Positions 1-8,978 of a stretch of 64,000 bases of DNA are shown here, in pieces. This stretch comes from Lentisphaeria bacterium (GTDB taxonomy: Bacteria; Verrucomicrobiota; Lentisphaeria; Oligosphaerales; Oligosphaeraceae), in the NCBI GenBank assembly GCA_024405215.1, contig JAKSPB010000010.1:1-64000 (forward strand), in the 5' to 3' direction. The notes under the pieces are model-generated. The model did not search any database and was not told where the DNA came from. It saw only the letters and a list, made by a program, of their open reading frames with translations. Both the position numbers and the translations under genes were made by a program. Position 1 is the first letter of the stretch; each line of letters starts with the position of its first letter.

Positions 1-79
1 CAGCGCGGCGGCCAGCAGTGGCAGCAGCGCGGCAGCCAGCAGTGGCAGCAGCGCGGCGGCCAGCAGTGGCAGCAGCGCG
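1..79 (+). repeat. 24-bp in-frame tandem repeat, just over 3 units
   Basis: The unit CAGCGCGGCGGCCAGCAGTG + GCAG is repeated from base 1 to 72 with a partial fourth unit. It encodes QRGGQQWQ. One unit differs by a single base (GGC to AGC). The array may extend left of the window. Its length being a multiple of three keeps the reading frame open when units are gained or lost. Confidence 0.85.
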
Positions 80-231
80 ACGGCAGCAACAACGGAAACA
101 ACGTCAACAACGACCAGCGCAACAGACAGATTCGTCAAAACATCGAGAATCGTGCAAGTCAACGTACCTTTGACAATTCCGGGAACACTGGAAACAACAA
201 TGGCGGGCAGCGCCGTCCTCCCATGCGCTAG
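1..231 (+). CDS. C-terminal end of a Q/N/R-rich low-complexity protein (5' truncated)
   Basis: An open frame runs from the first base of the window to a TAG at 229-231, so the start lies outside. The visible 76 residues are almost entirely Gln, Arg, Gly, Asn and Trp. They begin with three copies of an 8-residue unit QRGGQQWQ (one copy reads QRGSQQWQ), followed by an Asn-rich stretch and a basic end (RRPPMR). No domain can be recognised. Such tails occur in secreted or RNA-binding low-complexity proteins, but nothing here decides between these. The next gene, gspD, begins 79 bases downstream on the same strand, so co-transcription is possible. Confidence 0.6.
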   Translation, partial: QRGGQQWQQRGSQQWQQRGGQQWQQRDGSNNGNNVNNDQRNRQIRQNIENRASQRTFDNSGNTGNNNGGQRRPPMR

Positions 232-310
232 CGCATAGCTCTTTCGCCTGCAGAAGTTGAGCCGCACAAACCCTTTTCTGTAAAATCAACCTAAGCCCCC
301 AGACACCAAG

Positions 311-2602
311 ATGTCCAGAAACCTCAGAATTCTCTTCCAGTTCCTAGGCACTGCCGCCCTGTTGCTGGGCACTTCCTGTGCCCACAATGCGGCCAACGAG
401 AACCTGGCCACCGGCGAACCCAGGCCCCTCCCCTTTTCCCACAACACCGTCAGCCATGTCGTGGCGCAGCTGAAGACAGACCCGTTGCACGTGGACGACG
501 AATTGCAGGAGCAGTCCAACGCCATGACCCGCAACGTGACCCTCCCCAGCCGCACCTCCAACCGTCCTTCTGACGCGGAAATCACTTCGCCCTATCCCGA
601 CAACCTGATCAAGGGCCTGCCGAATCCCGAGACCGAAGTCAACGTCGTGCTGGCCTTCAATGCCGCCGACCTCTCCGAAGTGGTGGCCTCCTTCGCCAAT
701 CCAGAACTGCTGAACTTCAGCTACCTCGTTGACCCCGCAGTCAAAGGCGCCGTCACCCTCTCCGTGGACACCACCATGACCGCCAAGGAGGCCTGGGCGA
801 CCTTCGAGCACATCCTGTGGCTCTCCGGCGCCTACGCCTCCATGAACACCGGCTTCATCCACATCCTGCCCTTTGAGAAAATGCCTCAGGAGCGCAGGCT
901 TTTCGCCCATGACGGCCAGCCCAACGTGGTGGTGGATTTCGTGCCCATCCGCTACAAGAAGAGCGCCGAAATCGCCACGCTGATCAAACCCTTCATGACG
1001 GAAGGCGCCACCGCCACAGACCTGGTGGACTCCAATACCCTGGTCATCGTCGAAGCCCCTGCAAACATCGACAAGCTCCGGGAACTCATTGAACGCCTGG
1101 ACAACCGCGGCGAACGCGCGTGGCCCTGCAACACCTTCCAGTGCCGCGAAGTGGATGCCGCCACCGTCGCCGAAGAACTGAACACCTTGCTGCCCATCCT
1201 GGGCTTCCCCGTCTCCACGGCAGCCGGCACCTCCGGCGGCGCCATCAAGGTCGTCGCCCTGCCCCGCGTGGGATGCATTGTGGTCTCCGCCGCCCTTCCC
1301 GAAGTCGTGGAAGAGGTCGGGAAGTGGGTCAAGGCACTGGATCGCAGCGACCTGATGGACAAAGAGGAGATCTTCTTCTACAATGGCGTGCACAACACCG
1401 CGGAACGCCTGACGGAATCCCTGGACGCCTTCTTCAACACCACCACCACCATCAGCAGCACCACGGAGTCCAACAGCTCCAGTTCTCGTTCCTCCAGCAG
1501 TTCCCGGAACAACTCCGCCAACAGCCTCAACAGCTCTTCCAGCAGTTCCAACAACGGCCGGAACACCACCTCTACCCGAAACAATAACAACACCCGCCGG
1601 ACTGGCCAGGAGAACCAGGAGAACCAGCTGACGACCTCCGTCTTCGAAACACCGGTCACCGTCTTCGCCGACAAGGAGAGCAACCGCTTGACCGTAAAGA
1701 CCACGCCCCGCACCTGGACCCTCATCAAGGCCTTCCTAGAACGCCACGACGTGGCTCCCAGACAGGTCTCCATCAAAGCCATCATCGCCGACATTACCTT
1801 GGACAAGTCCACAGAGTTCGGCGTGACATACGCGGCCTCCCATATTCTCTCACATCAGGACTGGCTGGCCTCCGGCGGCATTGCCGGCGCGGGCGCAGCC
1901 ACAACCTTCAAGGAAATCGGCGGAACTGTCTCCGACGCCATCAGCAAATGGGATTCCAGCGGCCTGGGCCTCATCATCCAGCGCGCCAATGATCCCCTGG
2001 CCATGATCCGTGCCATTGCCGGCGAAGGAAAGACGAAGATCCTCTCCGAACCCCAGATCGTCGTCGCCTCCGGTGTCGAGGCGAAACTCCAGGCTGGCGA
2101 ACAGATCTCCGTCCCCTCGCAGTCCACCAGCTACACCAGTTCCAGCGGAAACACTTCCACCAACTACGAATACAAGGACATCGGTGTCATCATGACCGTT
2201 ACGCCCAATATCACGGCCGGAAACGAAGTCCGCCTGAACATCGAGCAGGAAGTCTCCGACGTCGCCGCCAGTTCCACCAACACCAACAACGTCACCGCCC
2301 CCAATTTCAACAAGAAGATCGTCTCCACCGTCATGACCGTCAACGACAACTCCACCCTTCTGCTGGGCGGCATGATCAAGAATACCGAGAGCATCACCAA
2401 GGCGGGAATCCCCTTCCTGCGGGACATCCCCTACCTGGGCGCCATCTTCGGTTTTGACAGACGGCAGAATGTCCGCACCGAGCTGGTCATCCTGGTCACG
2501 GTCAATGTCATTGACAACGACAACTTCCAGGAAGAGCTCATCCGCAGATACAAGGCCTCCCTTGAGGAAATCGCCAAGCACGAAGACGACGAACGGTATT
2601 AA
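311..2602 (+). CDS. gspD: type II secretion system secretin GspD (outer-membrane channel)
   Basis: 763 residues. Residues 10-23 are hydrophobic and end in GTSC, a possible lipoprotein signal (the -3 position is not ideal). An N0-like region near residues 105-185 is followed by N-domain repeats (DFVPIRYKKSAEIATLIKPF; later TVAEELNTLLP). A Ser/Asn/Thr-rich linker lies near residues 375-440. The C-terminal secretin core is clear: ILSEPQIVVASGVEAKLQAG, VTVTPNITAGNEVRLNIEQ, then LLLGGMIKN and GIPFLRDIPYLGAIFG. Secretins form the multimeric outer-membrane pore. The gspE ATPase begins 18 bases downstream, so this is the core of a T2SS operon. The pseudopilin-like proteins elsewhere in the window could be its substrates or components, but that is inference. 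Confidence 0.93.
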   Translation: MSRNLRILFQFLGTAALLLGTSCAHNAANENLATGEPRPLPFSHNTVSHVVAQLKTDPLHVDDELQEQSNAMTRNVTLPSRTSNRPSDAEITSPYPDNLIKGLPNPETEVNVVLAFNAADLSEVVASFANPELLNFSYLVDPAVKGAVTLSVDTTMTAKEAWATFEHILWLSGAYASMNTGFIHILPFEKMPQERRLFAHDGQPNVVVDFVPIRYKKSAEIATLIKPFMTEGATATDLVDSNTLVIVEAPANIDKLRELIERLDNRGERAWPCNTFQCREVDAATVAEELNTLLPILGFPVSTAAGTSGGAIKVVALPRVGCIVVSAALPEVVEEVGKWVKALDRSDLMDKEEIFFYNGVHNTAERLTESLDAFFNTTTTISSTTESNSSSSRSSSSSRNNSANSLNSSSSSSNNGRNTTSTRNNNNTRRTGQENQENQLTTSVFETPVTVFADKESNRLTVKTTPRTWTLIKAFLERHDVAPRQVSIKAIIADITLDKSTEFGVTYAASHILSHQDWLASGGIAGAGAATTFKEIGGTVSDAISKWDSSGLGLIIQRANDPLAMIRAIAGEGKTKILSEPQIVVASGVEAKLQAGEQISVPSQSTSYTSSSGNTSTNYEYKDIGVIMTVTPNITAGNEVRLNIEQEVSDVAASSTNTNNVTAPNFNKKIVSTVMTVNDNSTLLLGGMIKNTESITKAGIPFLRDIPYLGAIFGFDRRQNVRTELVILVTVNVIDNDNFQEELIRRYKASLEEIAKHEDDERY

Positions 2603-2620
2603 CGGCACCAGGGATGAACC

Positions 2621-4270
2621 ATGGCTGAAAACCACACCTTCTCCTACCTTCAGGGAAAGCCCCTGGCGGACAAAATCCGGGACCTCGTCTCACGGCATCT
2701 GAAAATCGCCGACCCCGCCACCCTCCAGCTGGGAACCGCGCTGCTGGACCAGGCGCTCGTGGATGACGGGAAGCTGGACGACCAGAGCCTGCTCCGCATC
2801 TATGCGCAGGCCTCCGGGATCCCGGCGTTGGATGAACAGGAATCCCGCGATGTGCCTTTCTATCCGGACGTCACCTACGACTTCCTGAACGCAGAGTCCT
2901 GCCTCCCGATCCTCTGGACCGCCGACAAGACCATCCTGGCGCTTTCCGCCCCCTACAACGCAGGACATTTGGCCCAGACTTGGCGCAATCTCTATGAAAC
3001 CGAAGTCGAGTTCATCCTCGCCCGGCGGTCTTACATCGACCGTTTCCTTTCATCGGTCTACGACCGCCCCGACGACGGCCTTGCCGGACTGGACGGCGAC
3101 TCCGAACAGGCGCTGCGGGATCTGGCAAAAGAGGCGCCTATCGTCCGCCTGGTCAACGACATCTTCACCCGCGCCCAGGAAACCGGCACCAGCGATATCC
3201 ACGTGGAACCCAACGAAAAGGATGTGCAGATCCGCTTCCGCATCGATGGTCTGCTCAAGACGGTCTTCCGTCCGCCCATCAGCCAGTTCCCCGCCATTTC
3301 CTCCCGTATCAAGCTGCTCAGCGGCATGAACATCGCCGAGCGCCGCCTGCCGCAGGACGGCCGTATCGAACTGACTGGCGGCGGCATGAACTCCATTGAC
3401 GTCCGTGTCTCCACCATCCCCACCATGCACGGCGAATCCATCGTCCTGCGACTCTTGCAGAAGGACTCGTCGGTCTTCGAACTGGACAAGGTGGGCCTGC
3501 TGCCCGATACCATGTCGCAGCTAAGCCAGCTCTACAACATGCCTCACGGCATGATCCTCATCGTAGGCCCCACAGGAAGCGGCAAGACCACTACGCTCTA
3601 CTGCATCATGAAGCAGCTGAACGCGGATTTCCGCAAGATCATCACCATCGAAGATCCTGTGGAATACCAGCTGGAGGGTCTACAGCAGATCCAGGTCCGG
3701 GCTAACATCGGCCTGACCTTCGCCAGCGGCCTGCGCGCCATCGTGCGTCAGGACCCCGATGTGGTGCTGGTCGGTGAAATCCGTGACCGCGAGACCGCCG
3801 AAATCGCCATCCACGCGTCTCTGACCGGTCACCTGGTGCTCTCCACCCTGCACACCAATGACGCCGCGGGCGCCATCTCCCGACTGATTGAAATGGGCGT
3901 GGAGGGATTCCTCATCTCCTCCGCATTGCTGGCCGTCGCCTCGCAACGACTGGTGAGACGCATCTGCCCGGAATGCCACGGAAAAGGCTGGCTCGGCGAA
4001 CCCACGCCGGAAGAACCCAGAGGAAAGCGCTGCCGTAATTGCATGGGTTCCGGATACCGCGGACGTATCGCCATCTTCGAATTGATGGTCATCAACGACG
4101 AACTCCGCGCTGCCATCAACTCCCGCCAGGATACTTCCGTCATCAATCAGATCGCCAAGAAGAACGGCATGCGTTCCCTGCGCGAGGATGGCACGCTGAA
4201 AGTCCAGAAGGGCCTGACCACCGAATCCGAGGTCATGCGTGTCTGCCAGCTGGACATCGGAGATATCTGA
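2621..4270 (+). CDS. gspE: type II secretion/type IV pilus assembly ATPase GspE
   Basis: 549 residues, typical for GspE/PilB. It is the cytoplasmic hexameric ATPase that powers pseudopilus assembly. An N-terminal MshEN-like domain (about 20-150) precedes the ATPase core. Visible are the Walker A motif GPTGSGKTTTLY (about residue 312), the Asp box IITIEDPVEYQLEG, the Walker B-like DPDVVLVGEIRD, the His box HLVLSTLHTNDA, and a zinc-binding CPECHGKGW...CRNCMGSGYRGR module near residues 450-480. The start at 2621 follows gspD closely. FHA or other GSP genes do not follow; the operon ends at the hairpin before the convergent fucO. Confidence 0.95.
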   Translation: MAENHTFSYLQGKPLADKIRDLVSRHLKIADPATLQLGTALLDQALVDDGKLDDQSLLRIYAQASGIPALDEQESRDVPFYPDVTYDFLNAESCLPILWTADKTILALSAPYNAGHLAQTWRNLYETEVEFILARRSYIDRFLSSVYDRPDDGLAGLDGDSEQALRDLAKEAPIVRLVNDIFTRAQETGTSDIHVEPNEKDVQIRFRIDGLLKTVFRPPISQFPAISSRIKLLSGMNIAERRLPQDGRIELTGGGMNSIDVRVSTIPTMHGESIVLRLLQKDSSVFELDKVGLLPDTMSQLSQLYNMPHGMILIVGPTGSGKTTTLYCIMKQLNADFRKIITIEDPVEYQLEGLQQIQVRANIGLTFASGLRAIVRQDPDVVLVGEIRDRETAEIAIHASLTGHLVLSTLHTNDAAGAISRLIEMGVEGFLISSALLAVASQRLVRRICPECHGKGWLGEPTPEEPRGKRCRNCMGSGYRGRIAIFELMVINDELRAAINSRQDTSVINQIAKKNGMRSLREDGTLKVQKGLTTESEVMRVCQLDIGDI

Positions 4271-4307
4271 GTTCTAATAGGATAGATAGTTTTGTGTATA
4301 GTGGGGA

Positions 4308-4375
4308 TAGTTTGTGTATAGCGATAGGGCAGGATAGTTACAAGATTCTATAGCCAGCCAACGATACACAAACTA
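4308..4375. terminator. inverted repeat between convergent gspE and fucO
   Basis: TAGTTTGTGTAT (4308-4319) pairs perfectly with ATACACAAACTA (4364-4375). A direct repeat of the left arm (AGTTTTGTGTATAG) lies just upstream at 4288-4301. The structure sits exactly between the 3' ends of two convergent genes, so a bidirectional terminator is the likely role. It lacks a long T-run. Confidence 0.5.
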
Positions 4376-4408
4376 ACCACCATCCCCCCCTCGTCATTCC
4401 TCTATCGC

Positions 4409-5560
4409 TTAGAGCATCTGCTTGTAGAGGGCAACGATATCCGCCTTGGAAGGATCCTTCGGATTTCCGGGAGTGCAGGCGTCGGCCATGGCGGAATCCG
4501 CCAGGAAGTCGATATCGGCCTCCTTGACGCCCACCTCAGACAGATGCTGCGGGATGCCTACGTCCTTGCCCAGCTGGCGGACAGCGTCCACGCAAGCCTT
4601 GCGATATTCGTCCTGGCTCATCTTCTCCACGCCCTGGACGCCCATGGCGATGGCGATGTCCTTGTACTTCTCGCCGGTGGCGGGAGCATTGTACTCCAGG
4701 ACGGTGGGCAGAATGGCCGCGCAGGCGACACCGTGCGGCGTGTCATAGACAGCGGAGAGCGGGTGTGCCATGGAGTGGACAATGCCCAGGCCGACGTTGG
4801 AGAAGCCCATGCCGGCGATATACTGGGCGATGGCCATCTTTTCGCGGGCAGTGGCGTCCTTGTTGACGGAGTCACGCAGATATTTCGCGATCATCTTGAT
4901 GGCGGTGATGTGGAGCATGTCGGTCAGATCCCAGGCAGCCTTGGTGATGTAGCCCTCGATGGCGTGGGTCAAGGCATCCATGCCGGTAGCGGCGCAGAGT
5001 CCCTTGGGCATGGACATGACCATGTCAGGATCGATGATGGAGACCACGGGGATGTCGTGGGGATCCACGCAAACGAACTTGCGATGCTTCTCCACATCGG
5101 TGATGACGTAGTTGATGGTGACTTCGGCCGCCGTGCCGCTGGTGGTGGAAACGGCGATGATAGGCAGAGAGGGCTTCTTGGTAGGAGCCACGCCTTCCAG
5201 GCTGCGAACATCGGCGAACTCGGGATTGGTCATGATGATGCCAATGGCTTTGGAGGTGTCGATGGCGCTGCCACCGCCTACCGCGACCAGGACATCCGCC
5301 GCCTCGGCCTTGCAAAAGGCCACGCCTTCCTGGACGTTGCCGATGGTGGGATTGGCCTTGATGCCGCTATAGACCTTATAGGCGATGCCGGCTTTGTCCA
5401 GCACATCAGTCACTTTAGTGGCCACGCCGAACTTCAGCAGGTCGGGGTCAGTGCAAAGCATGACCTTCTTGCATCCACGGGATTTGATCTCATTTGCGAT
5501 TTCTTGAATCGCGCCCTTGCCAAAGTAGGACGTCTCGTTCAAAATGATACGGCTAGCCAT
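4409..5560 (-). CDS. fucO: lactaldehyde reductase / 1,2-propanediol oxidoreductase (iron-dependent ADH)
   Basis: 383 residues, the length of FucO. It is a group III iron-dependent alcohol dehydrogenase reducing L-lactaldehyde from fucose or rhamnose breakdown to 1,2-propanediol with NADH. Diagnostic stretches shared with E. coli FucO are NPEFADVRSLEG, TAAEVTINYVITD, KFVCVDPHDIP, GMDALTHAIEGYI and GMGFSNVGLGIVHSMAHPL. The cofactor loop is AVGGGSAIDTSKAIG. Metal ligands Asp and His lie in GMDALTHAIE, and two further His in VHSMAHPLSAVYDTPHGVA. The start has a good Shine-Dalgarno (AGGAG, 8 bases before ATG). It stands alone on the minus strand. A GH29-like gene lies 35 kb away, so a fucose pathway link is only suggestive. 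Confidence 0.93.
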   Translation of the reverse strand: MASRIILNETSYFGKGAIQEIANEIKSRGCKKVMLCTDPDLLKFGVATKVTDVLDKAGIAYKVYSGIKANPTIGNVQEGVAFCKAEAADVLVAVGGGSAIDTSKAIGIIMTNPEFADVRSLEGVAPTKKPSLPIIAVSTTSGTAAEVTINYVITDVEKHRKFVCVDPHDIPVVSIIDPDMVMSMPKGLCAATGMDALTHAIEGYITKAAWDLTDMLHITAIKMIAKYLRDSVNKDATAREKMAIAQYIAGMGFSNVGLGIVHSMAHPLSAVYDTPHGVACAAILPTVLEYNAPATGEKYKDIAIAMGVQGVEKMSQDEYRKACVDAVRQLGKDVGIPQHLSEVGVKEADIDFLADSAMADACTPGNPKDPSKADIVALYKQML

Positions 5561-5631
5561 TGTTTACTCTCCTGAGAGTTTGTCTTTCAATTTTGGCTGC
5601 GGTTCCGCAACCGTGAAACAACCGAGGTAAG

Positions 5632-5774
5632 TGCAAAAATCGACTTGACCACCTTTTGCGCCTTTGGGGCATCTCGCTCAAAGTTTCTACCGTCGTAGCG
5701 ACTACAACTTGACGAACCTGAAGCAAACTGTCTCCCAAAATCCCTGAAAAGTGCCTTTAAATGAACTTTTGCAA
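5632..5774 (-). repeat. dispersed repeat family B, copy A (reverse orientation)
   Basis: Read on the minus strand it begins GCAAAAGTTCATTTAAAGG and continues with CTTTTCAGGGATTTTGGGAG, then ends in TTTTTGC. It matches copies at 8979-9150 and 14628-14799 and a fragment at 42345-42424. The two ends form imperfect terminal inverted repeats. It fills most of the 390-bp spacer between fucO and the downstream monooxygenase; the remaining 5775-5950 holds the presumed promoter of the latter. Confidence 0.75.
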
Positions 5775-5950
5775 CTACCCCTCCCTTAATGTAACCTGAA
5801 ATTCCAGGGCAAACGCCTCTTTTCGCTTTTCCCACAAAGAATTGCATCCCCCCCCGGGCGGCAACGCTTCCCCGAGATGATTCCCACCAATACCATTTTC
5901 CCCATGCTATATTAATTTTATTCCCGATTTTCAACCATAAGGAGTCACCA

Positions 5951-6250
5951 ATGATTCACGTCAACGCCCGCGCCGTCATCAAGCCCGAATGCATGGATGC
6001 CTATCTGGCAATTCTATCAGACATCGTTCCGAAAGTCCGCCAGGAACCCGGCTGCATCCAGTATGAACCCTGCCTGGACTGGACGGCGGACGGCACCCGC
6101 AAGCCCGTTGTCACCATGGTGGAGACCTGGACCTCCAAGGAAGCGCTGGACGCGCATCTGGCCGGCCCCAACATCGCCGACTTCCGCAAACGCAATGCCG
6201 GAATGCGGGAAAGCTCCACCTGCGACATCCTCTATCCCGCCCTCCCCTAG
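5951..6250 (+). CDS. antibiotic-biosynthesis-monooxygenase (ABM)/YgiN-type small protein
   Basis: 99 residues, a single ABM (dimeric alpha-beta barrel) domain. Seen are the start MIHVNARAVIKPECMDAYLA, the central RQEPGCIQYEP typical of YgiN/LsrG-like proteins, VETWTSKEALDAHLAGPNI, and a C-terminal beta strand. Family members act as quinol monooxygenases, heme-degrading enzymes or AI-2 isomerases, so the substrate cannot be read from sequence. An AAGGAG Shine-Dalgarno precedes the ATG. The RNase D gene begins 3 bases after its stop, implying co-transcription without an obvious functional link. Confidence 0.85.
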   Translation: MIHVNARAVIKPECMDAYLAILSDIVPKVRQEPGCIQYEPCLDWTADGTRKPVVTMVETWTSKEALDAHLAGPNIADFRKRNAGMRESSTCDILYPALP

Positions 6251-6253
6251 TTC

Positions 6254-7363
6254 ATGCATCCCTGGATTGACGACAACCAGAGTTTCAAGGAGTTCTGCCA
6301 GGGCATTCCCGCAGGACAGCCCGTGGCCTTGGACACGGAGTTCGCGTGGACCAAGACCTATTTCCCCGTTTTCGCCCTCCTGCAAATCGGGCTGGACCGG
6401 GAGCACGCGGCACTGGTGGACGCATTGGCCATCACCGACTGGTCGCCCCTGGCAGAAATCCTGACAGACGCCTCGCGCCGGAAAATCTGCTTCAGCGCCG
6501 GAAATGACCTGCCCATCCTCTGCCGGGCCTGCGGCGGGATCCTGCCAAACCATATCTTCGATGTGCAAATTGCGGCAGGATTTTGCGGGGAACCAAGCAC
6601 GCAAAGCCTGAAAGCGGTCATTGAAGGACACCTGAACATCTCCCTGGCCAAGTCGGAGACCCGCAGCGACTGGACAATTCGTCCGCTGACCCCCAAGCAG
6701 CTGGAATACGCGGCAGACGACGTGGTCCTCCTGCCGGAATTAGCGGAATTCTTCCAGCGGAAGCTGGAAGCAAACGGGAACCTGGCCTGGGTCCAGGAAG
6801 AGATGGACACTCTCTACTGCCAGGCGGAAGCCTATCGGCTGCCTCACCTGGAGGACGCCTGGAAGCGCCTGGGAGCGATTCGCCGCCTCACCAACGCAGC
6901 GGCGCGTCGCCGGGCCATCGCCCTGGCCATCTGGCGCGAAGCCACTGCGAGAGAAAGGAATCTGGCCCGCCCACGCCTTCTCTCCGACGAACAGCTCCTC
7001 TGGTGTGCCTACGAAGCGCCCGCCAGCAAGGAACAACTCTTCCTCATGCCGGACTGCTGGCCCAAGCGCATCCGTCCCATCGCGGAGGAACTCCTCGCCG
7101 TGATCGCCAATCCCCCGGCAGAACCGCAGCAGCAGAAAGAGGTCTTCCTTCCCCGGGAAAAGCTAAACGCCATGGTCAAGCGCATCCAGGGGCTCATCCA
7201 GAAACGCGCCCAGGAACGCGGCATTGACCCCGCCATGGTGGGTTCCCGGCATGACGCGGAGCATTCCGCAGCCTGCCGTCTGCAAGGCAAGCCCGATTCC
7301 GGTCGTTTGACCCAAGGCTGGCGTGGAAAACTCATGCAGGACGCCATGAAGCTCCTGGGCTGA
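6254..7363 (+). CDS. rnd: ribonuclease D
   Basis: 369 residues, the length of RNase D, a 3'-5' exonuclease acting on tRNA precursors. The DEDD exonuclease domain is clear: Exo I is VALDTEFAWTKTYFP, Exo II is ICFSAGNDLPIL, and Exo III is PKQLEYAADDVVLLPELAE (Tyr and Asp of DEDDy). Helical HRDC-like regions follow, near residues 205-285 and 290-360. It begins 3 bases after the ABM-type gene and appears to share its transcript. Its 3' flank is a 290-bp spacer with short direct repeats and a strong hairpin at 7601. Confidence 0.92.
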   Translation: MHPWIDDNQSFKEFCQGIPAGQPVALDTEFAWTKTYFPVFALLQIGLDREHAALVDALAITDWSPLAEILTDASRRKICFSAGNDLPILCRACGGILPNHIFDVQIAAGFCGEPSTQSLKAVIEGHLNISLAKSETRSDWTIRPLTPKQLEYAADDVVLLPELAEFFQRKLEANGNLAWVQEEMDTLYCQAEAYRLPHLEDAWKRLGAIRRLTNAAARRRAIALAIWREATARERNLARPRLLSDEQLLWCAYEAPASKEQLFLMPDCWPKRIRPIAEELLAVIANPPAEPQQQKEVFLPREKLNAMVKRIQGLIQKRAQERGIDPAMVGSRHDAEHSAACRLQGKPDSGRLTQGWRGKLMQDAMKLLG

Positions 7364-7374
7364 ACCTCCCGGGA

Positions 7375-7428
7375 GGCGCTTCGACCGACGCGAGACGGGG
7401 GACGAGGGGCGCTTCGACCGACGTGGGA
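7375..7428. repeat. direct repeat GGCGCTTCGACCGACG in the rnd 3' spacer
   Basis: Two 15-16-base copies (about 7375-7390 and 7413-7428) contain GCGCTTCGACCGACG, separated by a GACGGGGGACGAGG-like stretch. The spacer 7364-7600 shows no gene. A degraded hairpin resembling that of repeat family A (GGAGCGCAAGCGCCGAG near 7445) follows. Confidence 0.6.
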
Positions 7429-7600
7429 CGTTCGTCCTGCCCCCGGAGCGCAAGCGCCGAGACAACCAGCAAGGACGCGCGGGCGCCTGCCCCCTGGGAT
7501 TCACCATCTATCCACTATACCAAAACTATCCTGCCTATTTTGCCCTCCCGCCGAAGGCGGCCATTTCGCCGTCCAGAAAATATCGCATGGCAAGAAACGC

Positions 7601-7636
7601 AAAAGGCGGACAGGAATTTTCCCGTCCGCCCTTTTT
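7601..7636. terminator. bidirectional intrinsic terminator
   Basis: AAAAGGCGGAC (7601-7611) pairs with GTCCGCC(C)TTTT (7624-7635), flanked by A-run and T-run. It serves the rnd transcript on the plus strand and the convergent SorE-like gene, which stops at 7655, on the minus strand. Confidence 0.85.
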
Positions 7637-7654
7637 CATTCGTGTTCTAGCGAA

Positions 7655-8920
7655 CTACGCCAGCTTGGGCATCTTCTCCAGTACGATCTTCTCGGCTTCC
7701 AGGTTCCAAAGACCGTTGTGGCGCTTGCAGGCGGCGTCGAGTTCGGCGAAGACGGGATCGGTCTTGCCCTTCTCGGCGAAGTCGGCGATGGCGGTCAGCG
7801 GGAAGTCCTGGTGGGTGTAGATCAGCTTCTTGCCGCCCTTGATGTTGGGCAGGTTCAAGACGGCGTCCTTGGTGGCGGTCAGACCGCCCACGTGGGTGAT
7901 CATCATGGAAGGATTCAGGATGCCCTTGCTCATCAGGTCAAGGGCTTCGCGAATGTCATCGGTGTTGCCACCGCTGGTGCCCACGATGTGGGTGCCGGCA
8001 TAGTGGACGTTGTAGAAGTTGAACTTGGCGGAGAACTTGGGATCCATGGGGCCGGCGAAGAAGTTCAGGCAGCCGCCGCGACCGAGAATCGCGTCGCCCT
8101 GCTCGACCACGGGAGCCACGGGAGCCAGCACGAAGACATCGTCATAGCCGGTTCCGTCGGTCAGGGCCATCAGATCGGCCACTGCGGTGGGGGCGGCGGT
8201 ATTCTGGAAGACCAGTTTCACGCCATTCTTCGCGGCATCCTCGACGGTCAGCACGGAAGCGGCGCGAGCCAGGCGGGCCTGGTCGATATCGGTGACCACC
8301 ACCAGAGCGGGCTTCATGGGGCCATGGACCAGATAGTCCACAAGACCCAGGCCCATGGGGCCGGCGGAAGCCAGGCAGGCGCACTTGCCGCCCTTCTTCA
8401 CACCCATGGTATGCTCGTAATATCCGGCGTGCTCCAGACGATACTGTGCATGGCAGGCGCCGATCAGGCAGCTCATGGGCTCGGAGAGGGAAGCCATGAA
8501 GAATGCATCGCCGGTGTATTTCAGCAGGCAGTCCATTTCCATGACGCAAGAGGGGATGCGAATCAGGGTGGAGTCGCCGCCGATGGTCTGGAAGGAATAT
8601 CCGGGGGCGTCCAGGGAGCCCTTGTAGTTCAGCGCGGGCTGGATGCCGAAGCGCTCGCCGGGCTGGAACTTGTCCTGCCACTTCTTGCCGACCTGGCGGA
8701 TGATGCCGCAGAATTCATGCCCCACGATGACGGGGTTGGTGGCGCAGTCGTTGGGCACGCGCTTGTGGGCGGGACCCTGTTCGGCTGCCTTGAAAGTGGA
8801 CATGCAGATGGAGTCGCAGACCACCTCGGCGATAATGCCGTCATCACCGCACTCAGGCAGATCGAAGGATTCCAGACGGAGGTCGTTCACGCCATACAGG
8901 CGCAGAGCAGTAGTTTTCAT
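7655..8920 (-). CDS. zinc-type medium-chain dehydrogenase, L-sorbose-1-phosphate reductase (SorE)-like
   Basis: 421 residues of the MDR/alcohol dehydrogenase superfamily. The N-terminal GroES-like catalytic domain contains a Cys in CDSICMSTF, the catalytic-zinc motif GHEFCGIIRQVG and PGERFGIQPAL; the Rossmann fold begins at ACLASAGPMGLGLVDYL, followed by VVVTDIDQARLARAA. The opening KTTALRLYG.NDLRLESF and the insert ALNYKGSLDAPGYSFQ recall SorE, which reduces sorbose 1-phosphate to glucitol 6-phosphate. The four-Cys structural-zinc loop of classical ADHs is not evident. No PTS or other sugar genes are adjacent, so the substrate is uncertain. AGGAAAAGTC precedes the ATG. Confidence 0.8.
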   Translation of the reverse strand: MKTTALRLYGVNDLRLESFDLPECGDDGIIAEVVCDSICMSTFKAAEQGPAHKRVPNDCATNPVIVGHEFCGIIRQVGKKWQDKFQPGERFGIQPALNYKGSLDAPGYSFQTIGGDSTLIRIPSCVMEMDCLLKYTGDAFFMASLSEPMSCLIGACHAQYRLEHAGYYEHTMGVKKGGKCACLASAGPMGLGLVDYLVHGPMKPALVVVTDIDQARLARAASVLTVEDAAKNGVKLVFQNTAAPTAVADLMALTDGTGYDDVFVLAPVAPVVEQGDAILGRGGCLNFFAGPMDPKFSAKFNFYNVHYAGTHIVGTSGGNTDDIREALDLMSKGILNPSMMITHVGGLTATKDAVLNLPNIKGGKKLIYTHQDFPLTAIADFAEKGKTDPVFAELDAACKRHNGLWNLEAEKIVLEKMPKLA

Positions 8921-8978
8921 GACTTTTCCTTTTTTTGTGTGGGATTTCTGGGGGGAAAAAAGAATTTACGGAAATCAT

